Part shown: positions 1 to 7,708 of the stretch, piece by piece
Layout of the letters: each line of letters starts with the position of its first letter
How positions within the stretch are numbered: position 1 is the stretch's first letter
From: Thermoflavimicrobium dichotomicum
GTDB taxonomy: Bacteria; Bacillota; Bacilli; Thermoactinomycetales; Thermoactinomycetaceae
Assembly: GCF_900114055.1 (NCBI RefSeq)
Contig: NZ_FORR01000015.1
Coordinates: forward strand, 1-64,000
Length of the DNA stretch: 64,000 nt
Reading direction: 5' to 3'
Position numbers and translations under genes: made by a program
Notes under the pieces: generated by a model
Database searches by the model: none
What the model saw: only the letters and a program-made list of their open reading frames with translations
Told to the model about the DNA's origin: nothing

Positions 1-301
1 GACGGCTTATTTTATGATTTTGGTCTTTCATCCAGCGAGACTCTTTATTTTTAGACTTTTTGATGGCAGAAAGCTTTTTCGATTTCCCCAGCTTTTTTCT
101 TTTAGCTGCAAAACGTCTACGTACAAAAGCAACCTGATTTCCTTTGAAGAATAATGATATTGTTCCAACACTGGCGACAGCTATGTATTTTATGATATTC
201 CACTGATTTTCCTTGCAGATTTGCTCTACAATTTCCTTCAATCGCTCTTCTACTTTGTTTACCAGTACCTTACGGCGATATCCAGGACAAATGATAGTTA
301 A
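1..301 (-). pseudogene. IS200/IS605 remnant: tnpA fragment fused in frame to tnpB fragment
   Basis: On the minus strand one frame is open from a TGA at 302-304 to the window edge, with no ATG. The first part (about 300-170) reads like the start of an IS200-type TnpA Y1 transposase (PGYRRKVLVNKVEERLKEI). It passes without a frame change into a TnpB/OrfB-like stretch (about 165-1) containing FFKGNQVAFVRRRFAAKRKK and later ESRWMKDQNHKISR, typical of the central part of TnpB. The TnpA N-terminus, its catalytic HUH motif and the TnpB N-terminus are missing. I infer a deletion that joined two transposase genes; the rest of tnpB, if intact, lies left of the window. Family assignment is by motif memory, not by a search. 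Confidence 0.72.
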
Positions 302-384
302 TCAATGATACAGCCGTTTTTGTTCGTCTATACTCTTGACTCATACTATAACTGTATCCATTTAATATTCAAACTACAACAAAA

Positions 385-412
385 AATTAAAAAACGGATG
401 CTCTAAGCATCC
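385..412 (-). terminator. rho-independent terminator
   Basis: On the minus strand GGATGC (412-407), a 5-nt loop and GCATCC (401-396) are followed by a T-rich run. It lies about 100 nt after the stop of the small membrane protein gene and would end its transcript. Confidence 0.6.
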
Positions 413-439
413 CCAGAAGGATACCGAGCAACACCACCT

Positions 440-485
440 TTTATCTCACGGCTAAAGCCAGCGGGCTTTCAGGCGGCATTTCCGT
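440..485. mobile_element. possible IS200/IS605 end hairpin
   Basis: A short hairpin (AAAGCC 454-459, GGCTTT 464-469) lies in a GC-rich patch next to the transposase remnant. Imperfect palindromes of this kind are the ends recognised by IS200/IS605 transposases. The assignment rests on position and general look only. The rest of 302-515 holds the terminator listed separately and nothing else I can identify. Confidence 0.25.
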
Positions 486-515
486 AATTATTCATATATG
501 ATATAGCAACCGGAT

Positions 516-758
516 TCACTTACTCACTTCTTGATTCTTTTTCTTTTTCATCAGTAAAAACAGACCTAAACCAAAAAAGAGAATAATCAACCCAATGAAA
601 ATGAGATAAAGAATCTTACTTACACCAATGAGTGGAAGTAACAGAAAAATCATATTTCCGTCCAATTTTTTCTCAAAGATAAACAGGTGAATCCAAACAA
701 GCAGACCTGTACACATCACCGAAAACAAAATGGAGATGACACCTAATATTTTACGCAA
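516..758 (-). CDS. small two-helix membrane protein, function unknown
   Basis: About 80 aa. I chose the TTG at 758 because AGAGGA lies 9 nt upstream; the frame is open to an upstream TTG at 776. Two hydrophobic segments are visible, about residues 4-26 and 38-73 (the second may be a hairpin or two helices), followed by a Lys-rich tail (KKKKNQ) that should stay in the cytoplasm. I do not recognise a family. It stands alone, with a terminator downstream and no obvious operon partner; its AT-rich surroundings and the transposase remnant suggest an accessory region. Confidence 0.55.
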   Translation of the reverse strand: MRKILGVISILFSVMCTGLLVWIHLFIFEKKLDGNMIFLLLPLIGVSKILYLIFIGLIILFFGLGLFLLMKKKKNQEVSK

Positions 759-776
759 CTTGATTCGTCCTCTCAA

Positions 777-1076
777 AAACCGTACATCTTATTTTACTTC
801 CCCTGAACGCTTCCAAATCCTTTAAATCAACTGGCTGAAAGTTGGTTCATATTATGTATTTACTAATATATTAAATGATTTTTCATCCCCTCCGCAAATG
901 CTTTGGGACCTTTTCTGAGAATGTATAAACACTTAAACTTAAAGTTGATCCGTTCTTCATCCCAATATATAATAAATAATTATTAATTCGAAATTAACCT
1001 AAATTTACTAAACGTTTATCCTCTCGGAAATGAATAAAAATGATTTTAGCAAAGGTTGTGAAACTTTATCTATATC
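777..1076. other. AT-rich intergenic stretch, nothing recognised
   Basis: About 300 nt between two divergent small genes. It is AT-rich and presumably holds promoters for both. I see no convincing paired -35/-10 boxes, RNA structure or coding trace. Confidence 0.4.
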
Positions 1077-1553
1077 TTGACAGATTTTTTACCAAGGGAA
1101 TTTTTAGATTTTTTAATTAAGGCAGAAAAAGCAACTTATGCATCACAAGGGGACAATGCGTCTGTAACACCTTTGTTAGAAGGTTCACGTCAATTGGAAT
1201 TCCAAGAGGGTCCATTTTTATATCGTGATGTATATTTTGGAATGAGCTACTTTGTAGGTCAAGAAGTTGTTTACTATCAAGGGCAACCTATTTGGTCTAT
1301 GTGTTATTCTGGCGGAGTTGATAAAGAATTTGAGATGGATTTTGTAAAAAAAGTGTACGCCTTTTTAAGAAAAGCACTGAGAAATGTTAGTGCAGACCAT
1401 CCGTTTCGTGGACCTAAAGAATTTGTTGAAGGAGATTATATTTATAGAGATAGCAATTCGGGTGAGTTAGATGAGTTTACAGGAAAAGAGACAATAACAT
1501 TTGCCAATAAATTTATATATAGTCTTAACTACTCAGGTGGATTTATTAGATAA
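1077..1553 (+). CDS. DUF5680-like protein
   Basis: 158 aa, TTG start. No good ribosome binding site precedes it (AAAGG lies more than 20 nt away), so the start is uncertain and the gene may have lost an N-terminal part; some relatives carry an N-terminal HTH. The motifs FLDFLIKAEKATYAS, YRDVYFGMSYFVGQEVVYY and PIWSMCYSGG, and a second round of YRDSNSGELDEFTGKE ending in YSLNYSGG, match what I remember of the DUF5680 family. No signal peptide or membrane segment. The biochemical role is unknown. The gene converges on hemZ and shares a bidirectional hairpin with it. Confidence 0.6.
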   Translation: MTDFLPREFLDFLIKAEKATYASQGDNASVTPLLEGSRQLEFQEGPFLYRDVYFGMSYFVGQEVVYYQGQPIWSMCYSGGVDKEFEMDFVKKVYAFLRKALRNVSADHPFRGPKEFVEGDYIYRDSNSGELDEFTGKETITFANKFIYSLNYSGGFIR

Positions 1554-1593
1554 AAACAAAGACAGTTTTTTTCTGATTCACTAACGGATAGAA

Positions 1594-1631
1594 CGAAAAA
1601 AAGGTTGCTGACGATCCATATCAGCAACCTT
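1594..1631 (-). terminator. hemZ terminator (probably bidirectional)
   Basis: A perfect 10-bp stem (AGGTTGCTGA 1602-1611, TCAGCAACCT 1621-1630) with a 9-nt loop. On the minus strand it is followed by seven T residues, so it ends hemZ; on the plus strand it could end the DUF5680-like gene. Confidence 0.85.
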
Positions 1632-1650
1632 GTTTGTTAGACTAGTAAAC

Positions 1651-3162
1651 TTAAACGCTCATAGGCATTTCAAATCCGTACACCTCATCCAATGCTTGGA
1701 GTTTTCCCGTGATGTGCTGGCGATAGGTATTGATATAAGCCTGTGGCTCTTTCGGATTGGGCCAGCGCTTGATTTTGCCCGTCTGTGGTGCCACGATTTT
1801 GCTTACGGCTCCACACCCCAATCCAATGATCGTTTGCCGTTCTTCCATAATGATAATATTGTATAAGCTTTCCTGGCCAGGGAAAGCATAGCCGACATTT
1901 TCCTGGTTTCCGAGGATGTTTTTCTGGCGGTACAGATAATAGGGGACATATCCGTTTGCTTGCGTCCATTCCCGTGCCAGCCGAACCATCTCTTCCACCT
2001 CATCCCGTTCGGCGACCCGATATTTCTCTTTATTCTGGGTCATGATCGAGCCCCGTTTAAAGGATAGCGTATGAACCGTCAGCGATTCTGGCCGCAACCT
2101 TTCCACCACTTCCAAGGACTGCTTGAACTCAGCCACCCCTTCATTGGGTAACCCGATAATCAAATCCATGTTAATGTTATCGATTCCCATTTCCCGAGCT
2201 AGCTGGTATTTCTCCAGTGTTTCCTTGACAGTATGATGCCGTCCGATCAGCTTTAATGTCTCTTCCTTGAAGCTTTGGGGATTAATGCTGATCCGATCAA
2301 TCTGCCAACGCTTGAGCAAGTCCAGTTTTTCCGGATCGAGTGTATCGGGTCGTCCCGCCTCTACAGTAATCTCCCGCACTTGATCGTAGAATGGAATCCA
2401 ACGTTTCATTTGCGTAAACAACGCATCCATCTGCTCAACCGAGATCGATGTGGGTGTTCCGCCACCATAGTAAATCGTCGTAACCGGCAAATTACGCTCT
2501 TTTAACCAAGATCCCACCGCTTCGATCTCTTCATGCAATCCCGCCAGAAACTCTTCCACCGAACCGTTTCGGCCACGAATGGCATAGGCTGGGAAGGTAC
2601 AGTATGCGCACTTGGTCGGACAAAATGGAATGCCGATATAGAGGCTCACTTTCCGATCCAGTTCGTACAGATCAGGCAAAACGGCATGTTGCCGTTCCAC
2701 GATTTCTTTTAGAATTTCAATCTTGTGGGGTTGTAGCAAATAGTCCTGCGCTAAAATCCCGGATGCCTCTTCGATCGTTTTCCCGTTCAGCAGCATGGTG
2801 TGCAGCAATTTGGTAGGACGAACCCCTGTCAATATCCCCCAAGGTTGGATCACACCCGTCGCCTGCTGCAACACCTGTAACACAGCATAGCTGATCACTT
2901 TCTTGAGCCGCTTCCGGTAACTTTTCTCATCGGAGGCCTCAATGGCACGCTGATGGGAAGCATGCCATTTTTGTTCTCCTTTTTCATCTGTCAATGTAAC
3001 GCCTACAGAAACGGGATTTCCTGTCTCTATTTGAAACTGGAGAACGGCTTGTACCTGTTCCTCCAGTGAATCTGTCACTTTTACCTCTTCAAAAAACAAA
3101 GAAGCAATCAGTTCAATTTCCCGATAAAACTCCGAACGGAGCCCTTCCAAACGAATTTGCAT
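1651..3162 (-). CDS. hemZ: oxygen-independent coproporphyrinogen III oxidase-like protein HemZ
   Basis: 503 aa from the ATG at 3162, chosen because AGGGGGGTGA sits 8 nt upstream; the frame extends 20 codons further without a better site. HemZ belongs to the radical-SAM HemN/HemW/HemZ group and is assigned to oxidative decarboxylation of coproporphyrinogen III to protoporphyrinogen IX in anaerobic heme synthesis. The [4Fe-4S] motif is visible as PFCPTKCAYCTFPAYA (CxxxCxxC, about residue 185), followed by TTIYYGGGTPTS and the SINPQSF and GLPNEG motifs of the family. The N-terminal ~170 residues before the radical-SAM core are the extension that separates HemZ from HemN/HemW, and total length fits B. 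subtilis HemZ. Single gene with its own terminator. Confidence 0.9.
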   Translation of the reverse strand: MQIRLEGLRSEFYREIELIASLFFEEVKVTDSLEEQVQAVLQFQIETGNPVSVGVTLTDEKGEQKWHASHQRAIEASDEKSYRKRLKKVISYAVLQVLQQATGVIQPWGILTGVRPTKLLHTMLLNGKTIEEASGILAQDYLLQPHKIEILKEIVERQHAVLPDLYELDRKVSLYIGIPFCPTKCAYCTFPAYAIRGRNGSVEEFLAGLHEEIEAVGSWLKERNLPVTTIYYGGGTPTSISVEQMDALFTQMKRWIPFYDQVREITVEAGRPDTLDPEKLDLLKRWQIDRISINPQSFKEETLKLIGRHHTVKETLEKYQLAREMGIDNINMDLIIGLPNEGVAEFKQSLEVVERLRPESLTVHTLSFKRGSIMTQNKEKYRVAERDEVEEMVRLAREWTQANGYVPYYLYRQKNILGNQENVGYAFPGQESLYNIIIMEERQTIIGLGCGAVSKIVAPQTGKIKRWPNPKEPQAYINTYRQHITGKLQALDEVYGFEMPMSV

Positions 3163-3270
3163 CAATGATTTCACCCCCCTGTTTGCCTCTTTCAGTCTAA
3201 AGGATGAAGAAAGGGAAATCAACTGGAGTTTTAGCTTGCCATTTCATCCCTTTTCTTTTTTTAAAATCCT

Positions 3271-3330
3271 ATTGACCATTTGGTCAATCATTTATATACT
3301 ATAGCTAAACCAATAGACCAACCGGTCAAT
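3271..3330 (+). promoter_or_regulatory. promoter of the ABC exporter with two TetR-type operators
   Basis: TTGACC (3272-3277), a 17-nt spacer and TATACT (3295-3300) form a good sigma-A promoter. A perfect palindrome, ATTGACCA-TT-TGGTCAAT (3271-3288), covers the -35. A second, imperfect copy (3313-3330) lies just after the -10. Twin palindromes over the promoter are typical TetR-family operators; the TetR gene three positions downstream is the obvious candidate to bind them. Confidence 0.72.
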
Positions 3331-3333
3331 ACT

Positions 3334-3454
3334 GAGACCGTTGACAAACCTGGTTTTCCTTTTCCAGTTGAACGACTTCTTGCTCGTTTTTATAGAGCGG
3401 GAGTGAAACGGAAAAGGAAAACCGGCATATAAAGGATATTTTGTCAACGAGCTG
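3334..3454 (+). repeat. palindromic interspersed repeat family 1, copy 1
   Basis: A ~120-nt element with outer TTGACAAACC...TTTGTCAAC ends and an inner inverted pair, GGTTTTCCTTTTCC and GGAAAAGGAAAACC. It matches the reverse complement of 17811-17932 over nearly its whole length. Here it sits in the leader between the ABC promoter and its first gene, so it would be transcribed as a long hairpin. Confidence 0.8.
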
Positions 3455-3489
3455 ATACCTTTTATCCTTTCTTCTAGGGAGTGTTCTTC

Positions 3490-4371
3490 ATGATCGAACT
3501 ACAAGGATTAACCAAGCAATTTACAAATGGAAGAGGTATTTTTAATGTGACTTTAACCGTAAGGCCAGGAGAAGTATATGGGTTTCTAGGCCCAAACGGG
3601 GCAGGAAAATCGACAACGATTCGCCACTTGATGGGCTTTATGAAACCGGATCAAGGTTCATGTCAAATTGCCGGACTGGATTGCTGGCGAGATGCTGCCG
3701 CTATACAAAAACGTGTCGGCTATTTGCCGGGGGAAATTTCCTTTTTGGAAGGAACCAATGGCCTTCAATTTTTGAACCTGCTTGCTGGTATGCGCGGTCT
3801 TAAAAGCAAGGAACGAAGAGATGAGCTGATTGAACGGTTCCAGCTCGATGTCAAAAGCCCGATCCGCAAAATGTCCAAAGGGATGAAGCAGAAATTGGGA
3901 ATTGTCGCTGCCTTTATGCATGATCCCGATATCCTGATCCTGGATGAACCCACTTCCGGGCTGGATCCACTCATGCAACAAGTATTTATCGAACTGATTC
4001 TGGAAGAGAAAAATAAAGGAAAAACCATTTTTATGTCCTCTCATATATTCCCTGAAATCCAACGAACTTGCGATCGAGTCGGAATGATCAAAGATGGCCG
4101 CCTGATCGCTGAAAAAAATATTCATGACTTGCAATCTGAACAACGTCGAGTCTATGAAGTCGAATTTTTCGACTTGAACAATGCCAATCAATTTATCCAT
4201 ACGGGATTTGAAATCATTGGCCATAACGGTCAGCGTGTCATCGTGTCCATTCAAGGAAATTGCAATGCTTTTATTCGTGAATTGGCCAAATATGAGGTAA
4301 GAAGCCTGGATATCCACGAACTTGATTTGGAAGAGATCTTTTTGGAGTACTACGAAAGAAAGGAGAAATAA
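3490..4371 (+). CDS. ABC transporter ATP-binding protein
   Basis: 293 aa from the ATG at 3490 (AGGGAGTG 7 nt upstream; a GTG at 3481 is in frame but inside that site). Visible motifs: Walker A GPNGAGKST near residue 34, a degenerate signature MSKGMKQKLG in place of LSGGQ, Walker B DILILDEPTSGLDP and the H-loop SSHIF. The degenerate signature and the ~80-residue C-terminal extension are usual in the DrrA/CcmA-like drug and antibiotic exporter group. The permease follows 3 nt after the stop, so the two form an exporter, probably with two ATPases and two permeases. Promoter with TetR operators upstream, TetR gene downstream. Substrate unknown. Confidence 0.9.
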   Translation: MIELQGLTKQFTNGRGIFNVTLTVRPGEVYGFLGPNGAGKSTTIRHLMGFMKPDQGSCQIAGLDCWRDAAAIQKRVGYLPGEISFLEGTNGLQFLNLLAGMRGLKSKERRDELIERFQLDVKSPIRKMSKGMKQKLGIVAAFMHDPDILILDEPTSGLDPLMQQVFIELILEEKNKGKTIFMSSHIFPEIQRTCDRVGMIKDGRLIAEKNIHDLQSEQRRVYEVEFFDLNNANQFIHTGFEIIGHNGQRVIVSIQGNCNAFIRELAKYEVRSLDIHELDLEEIFLEYYERKEK

Positions 4372-4374
4372 AAC

Positions 4375-5184
4375 ATGAATCTTTCCCTTTTCTCTTATAT
4401 GCTAAGAACCCAATGGAAAAACATCGCGTCTTTCTCTCTGATTTTGGTATTGTACGAATGGCTGATGATCAGCCTGTACCCTACGATCACGAAAAAGATC
4501 AATATCAATGAAATCTATCAAAACTTACCGGAAGAACTGCGTAACTCTTTCGGTTTACAATATGGAATCCATTCACTCAATGACCTCCTCTCTGTATATA
4601 TCTACAATTTTCTCTTTCTATTCATCATGATGGCTTACTGTATATTTGCGGCGACACGTTTGATGTCTCATCTTGTTGATCGCGGTTCCATGGCGTATTT
4701 ATTGGCGACTCCCGCATCCCGGGTGCAAGTCGCAACCACACAAGCTTTTGTACTTGCCGCTGGGGTTTTCCTTATTTCTTTTCTCACTACATTGGGCGGG
4801 ATCACAGGTACTCCCTTATTCATTGAAAATCCGGATTGGGATCCCGACCGTTTTATCCAACTCAATCTCATTGGTTTTCTACTCTTTTTATTTATCAGTA
4901 GCTACTGTTTCCTTTTTTCCAGTTTACTCAATGATGAAAAAAAGACTTTGGGTATAGCAGCGATCCTGACCCTGCTCTTTTACGGCTGTGATCAAGCCGC
5001 CAAAATTAGTGATAAAGCTGAATGGCTACAATACATGACTCCTTTCTCATTATTCCGGGCGCAAGAAATCGTATCAGGAAAATATGAGCATCTATCAACT
5101 ACATGCATAGGCCTGATTCTTGCTTCACTGATTCTGTTTACTCTGGGAGTCATTATCTTCCGCAAAAGAAATCTGCCTCTATAG
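4375..5184 (+). CDS. ABC-2 type transporter permease
   Basis: 269 aa, ATG with AAGGAG about 9 nt upstream and only 3 nt after the ATPase stop, so translationally coupled. Six hydrophobic segments can be read: about residues 20-36, 66-90, 105-130, 160-182, 192-212 and 240-262, as expected for ABC-2 permeases. Residues 37-65 form a hydrophilic loop after the first helix (TKKININEIYQNLPEELRNS), a pattern seen in Bacillus drug-type permeases. It should form the membrane pore for the ATPase just upstream. A terminator follows directly, so the TetR gene beyond has its own promoter. Substrate unknown; export of a toxic lipophilic compound is an inference from the TetR pairing. Confidence 0.87.
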   Translation: MNLSLFSYMLRTQWKNIASFSLILVLYEWLMISLYPTITKKININEIYQNLPEELRNSFGLQYGIHSLNDLLSVYIYNFLFLFIMMAYCIFAATRLMSHLVDRGSMAYLLATPASRVQVATTQAFVLAAGVFLISFLTTLGGITGTPLFIENPDWDPDRFIQLNLIGFLLFLFISSYCFLFSSLLNDEKKTLGIAAILTLLFYGCDQAAKISDKAEWLQYMTPFSLFRAQEIVSGKYEHLSTTCIGLILASLILFTLGVIIFRKRNLPL

Positions 5185-5190
5185 ATTTTT

Positions 5191-5229
5191 AAAATCGGTT
5201 TCTTATTCTTTAAAGAAACCGATTTTTTC
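5191..5229 (+). terminator. terminator of the ABC exporter operon
   Basis: AAATCGGTTTCTT (5192-5204) and AAGAAACCGATTT (5213-5225) form a perfect 13-bp stem, followed by T residues. It begins 6 nt after the permease stop. Confidence 0.88.
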
Positions 5230-5251
5230 CCTTTTCATTATGAACTCAAAA

Positions 5252-5263
5252 GGAATCGATTCC
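5252..5263. promoter_or_regulatory. 12-bp palindrome upstream of the TetR gene
   Basis: GGAATCGATTCC is a perfect palindrome in the otherwise featureless 240 nt between the ABC terminator and the TetR gene. It differs from the TTGACCA...TGGTCAA operators, so if it is a binding site it is probably for another protein. Confidence 0.25.
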
Positions 5264-5465
5264 AATCCCAAAACGTTGCCCCCCTTCCAATTTCCTTCCT
5301 GAATTACTTACAGAGAGTTGGAAAATGAAACCGTTCCGGTTAACATAATAGATGTTTGAATCAATCCATTATCAAAACAGATCAAATAGGAAACCGCACC
5401 GTTTTTCGTGATCTCCATGGCTCACCATCTGGGTGCATAAAGTAGATATGAAAGGAAGTGTCCAA

Positions 5466-6119
5466 TTGTCCCCAACAGATATCCAAATCCCTGAAGATAA
5501 ACGTGAAAAGATTTATCAAGCAGCGTTAAAAGAGTTTGCCGAAAAAGGTTATGAAAAAGCTTCCACCAATCAGATCATTCAGTCAGCGGGAATTTCCAAA
5601 GGTTTACTCTTTCATTATTTTAAAAATAAGAAAAACCTGTTTTTGTACATTTTCGAAGTTTGCCTCGAGACCTTTACCAAACTCGTCCTGGATCAAGCCA
5701 AAGACTTACCGAGTGATTTATTTGAACGGCTACTCTTAATTGCCAAGATCAAGATCAAACTATCTTTAAAACATCCCATGGAATATAAATTCCTTTTTTC
5801 CTCTCTTTATGAGATTCCAGCTGAGCTGAAGCCAGACATTGATGAAAAAATCAAACACCTTGATACACTCAGACACTCCCTTCTGTTTTCCGGGCTGGAT
5901 CGCTCGCGTTTTCGGCCAGACATCAATCAGGATCAAGTAATTCACACCCTTATCTTCTTTTTGGAGGCCCTTGGAAACCGCTATGTCTCTCAACTACAGG
6001 CCCAGGCAGACAAAGGATTGAGTCAAATGGAAGCGATTTATAAAGAGTTCATCGGAATCATCGATTTATTGAAGTATGGCGTATACAAATCGGAGGAGAA
6101 AAAAGAGAAGCAAACATAG
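5466..6119 (+). CDS. TetR/AcrR family transcriptional regulator
   Basis: 217 aa from a TTG at 5466, chosen because AAGGAAGTG lies 5 nt upstream; GTG 5433 and ATG 5448 are in frame but lack a site. The N-terminal helix-turn-helix is clear: KIYQAALKEFAEKGYEKAST, then IIQSAGISKGLLFHYFKNKK, the canonical TetR_N pattern. The remaining ~150 residues are the helical ligand-binding and dimerisation part and carry no specific signature. Being next to a two-gene ABC exporter whose promoter has two palindromes, it is most likely the ligand-released repressor of that exporter. It has no such palindrome at its own promoter, so autoregulation would need the exporter promoter to read through. Confidence 0.88.
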   Translation: MSPTDIQIPEDKREKIYQAALKEFAEKGYEKASTNQIIQSAGISKGLLFHYFKNKKNLFLYIFEVCLETFTKLVLDQAKDLPSDLFERLLLIAKIKIKLSLKHPMEYKFLFSSLYEIPAELKPDIDEKIKHLDTLRHSLLFSGLDRSRFRPDINQDQVIHTLIFFLEALGNRYVSQLQAQADKGLSQMEAIYKEFIGIIDLLKYGVYKSEEKKEKQT

Positions 6120-6128
6120 AAACGAAAC

Positions 6129-6165
6129 CCAAAACAGATGTTACTCCGCTTTGGGCTTTTCTGTC
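6129..6165 (+). terminator. weak terminator after the TetR gene
   Basis: CCCAAA and TTTGGG bracket an ~16-nt loop and are followed by CTTTTCTGT. The stem is short, so this is tentative. Confidence 0.4.
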
Positions 6166-6195
6166 CATCTATGGATGACTGAAATGTTCCCGAAT

Positions 6196-6296
6196 CATAA
6201 AGCGAAGAGATGGGTTCCTTACGGAGTGGCTGTAATGGTACAGAAGTCGTAACAGAGGTAGGAACCCATCCCGAAGTGCGGGAGAATAGATTCCAT
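6196..6296 (+). mobile_element. structured element resembling an IS200/IS605 3' end (TnpB guide-RNA scaffold remnant)
   Basis: An 11-bp inverted repeat (GATGGGTTCCT 6209-6219, AGGAACCCATC 6260-6270) encloses GTAATGGTACAGAAGTCGTA. Immediately after it comes a second small hairpin, CCCG-AAGTG-CGGG (6270-6282), then GAGAAT. The order 'GTAACAGAGGTAGGAACC + stem + GGGAG' is what I remember from the right ends of Firmicutes IS200/IS605 elements, where it is the omega-RNA scaffold. No tnpB lies next to it, so it would be a solo relic or a stand-alone RNA. The CCCATCCCGAA string also resembles part of 5S rRNA, but no other 5S region is present. Confidence 0.4.
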
Positions 6297-6316
6297 TTTT
6301 AAAGAATAGACTCCCA

Positions 6317-7522
6317 TTAACCTCTGCTTTGTTTTTTAGTGTGGATCCAGGCTTGAATACCGAAGCCCATCAGAACGATCAATATGAAGCCACTCCAAAC
6401 GTTCCATGCCTTTGAAAAGTCATGAAAGCCATCAACGAATATCCCAAACAGCCAAGGAGCCATGATTAGAGCGATCTGATTCCAGGTCAGAACATATCCA
6501 ACCGTCAAACCAATGGCATGTTCTTCTGACCTCTTTGTTATTTCCAAAATAAAAAAACTGTACCATCCAAATCCAAAAAAACCCAGCCAACAAGATAAAC
6601 AAAATAGAGCTTCAACGGATATTTCTTTGGAAACAGAGCTTAGGAATATCATCCCTACCCATATACATCCTGCCGTTAAAAGTAACCCATAGTAGTAATT
6701 TCGCATCCCAAGTCGATCATATAACCAGGGCAAAACAATTCTCCCTATAGCCCCTGTCAAAAAAGTAATGGCAAAAAACAAACCGGCAATCCGCTCGTTT
6801 ATTTCCAAATATTCCGTCAAATACCCGAAGAAATGAGCGACCAGTATGGCCTGCACTGAAACCAGCATCATGCCGATTCCCAAAATCGGGTATAAATTTT
6901 TGTTTCGAATCAGGCGAGAAAGCATTGGAAGAAATGAAGACGTTACTTGCTCCCTTGTTCCTCTCTGATCTCGATATCCCAACAAAAAAACCATACCACT
7001 CATTAGGGCAAAGCCAGCCAAAAATGCAATGGCAACAGAAATTCCATAAGAGGGGGCCAGAGTAGCAATCAAAGATCCAGCAAGACCGCCACCAATCGGA
7101 ATCGCAGCTTGTCGAATTCCCATCGCCAACCCTTTCTTTCCTTCCGGAAACCATGTGGCAATCAGTTTGGTTCCACCTGGTTGAGCCACACCATATAACA
7201 AACCGATTCCACTTAACAACAAACCTAAAAGCAGATACTGCTTCACATATAAAACCCCAAACATCAAGCAACCGAGCAAAACCAAGCCCATCCCTAACAT
7301 CCATCGTTCCCCCCGCCGATCCATTTCCTTTCCAACCCAAATCATGGATAAAAGGGGGCCAGCATTGACAATGGAAACCAGAAACCCTGCTTCACTCTGG
7401 GATAATCCCATTTGTTGCTGCCAATAGGTCGATAATGGCCCCACTCCATATGTAATCATCGTTGCACTCGCCTGAACCCATGTAGCCAGGAATAATATCC
7501 ACCAACGTTTCGCTTCCATCAT
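6317..7522 (-). CDS. major facilitator superfamily transporter
   Basis: 401 aa from the ATG at 7522 (GGGAGGAG 4 nt upstream); the frame extends 13 codons further without a site. About 12 hydrophobic segments in two groups of six. The loop between helices 2 and 3 has the MFS motif A relative GKEMDRRGERWML, and the central cytoplasmic loop is short (GYRDQRGTREQVTSS). No substrate-specific signature that I recognise; it resembles the CynX/OxlT-like single-polypeptide uptake or exchange carriers more than the 14-helix drug exporters. It is divergently transcribed from a LysR regulator, with a symmetric binding site between them, so induction by that regulator in response to the transported compound is likely. 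Confidence 0.87.
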   Translation of the reverse strand: MMEAKRWWILFLATWVQASATMITYGVGPLSTYWQQQMGLSQSEAGFLVSIVNAGPLLSMIWVGKEMDRRGERWMLGMGLVLLGCLMFGVLYVKQYLLLGLLLSGIGLLYGVAQPGGTKLIATWFPEGKKGLAMGIRQAAIPIGGGLAGSLIATLAPSYGISVAIAFLAGFALMSGMVFLLGYRDQRGTREQVTSSFLPMLSRLIRNKNLYPILGIGMMLVSVQAILVAHFFGYLTEYLEINERIAGLFFAITFLTGAIGRIVLPWLYDRLGMRNYYYGLLLTAGCIWVGMIFLSSVSKEISVEALFCLSCWLGFFGFGWYSFFILEITKRSEEHAIGLTVGYVLTWNQIALIMAPWLFGIFVDGFHDFSKAWNVWSGFILIVLMGFGIQAWIHTKKQSRG

Positions 7523-7563
7523 GGTTCTCCTCCCTTCCAGTTCTATTTTAAATTGTTTCATTC

Positions 7564-7610
7564 ATCATTAAAAATGAATAAAATAGAATAGAGATATCAT
7601 TTTTAATGAT
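7564..7610. promoter_or_regulatory. LysR-type operator in the MFS/LysR divergent region
   Basis: A perfect 14-bp inverted repeat: ATCATTAAAAATGA (7564-7577) and TCATTTTTAATGAT (7597-7610), 19 nt apart. Each arm contains its own T-N11-A dyad (TCATT...AATGA), the usual LysR half-site form, so a tetramer could bind both arms. It is 42 nt upstream of the MFS start and 99 nt upstream of the LysR start. Confidence 0.7.
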
Positions 7611-7708
7611 GTATTTCTGTTTACAAAGAAAGAGTTCCTTTGCCATCTTTATGGTGCAGCAGTGAAACGCAAAAGGAACTCCATCTCTTGCTGGAAAGGA
7701 GAAACAGA

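Noticed and set aside
3658..4317. 219-codon minus-strand frame opposite the ABC ATPase
   Set aside because: It mirrors a well-supported ATPase gene with all motifs, has no ribosome binding site and no recognisable product.
6255..6290. Resemblance of CCCATCCCGAA to 5S rRNA
   Set aside because: Only this short string matches; the other helices and the ~117-nt length of 5S rRNA are absent.
6717..7340. 207-codon minus-strand frame inside the MFS gene
   Set aside because: It is a shifted frame of the MFS gene; composition is Trp/Cys/Ser-rich and unlike a real protein.
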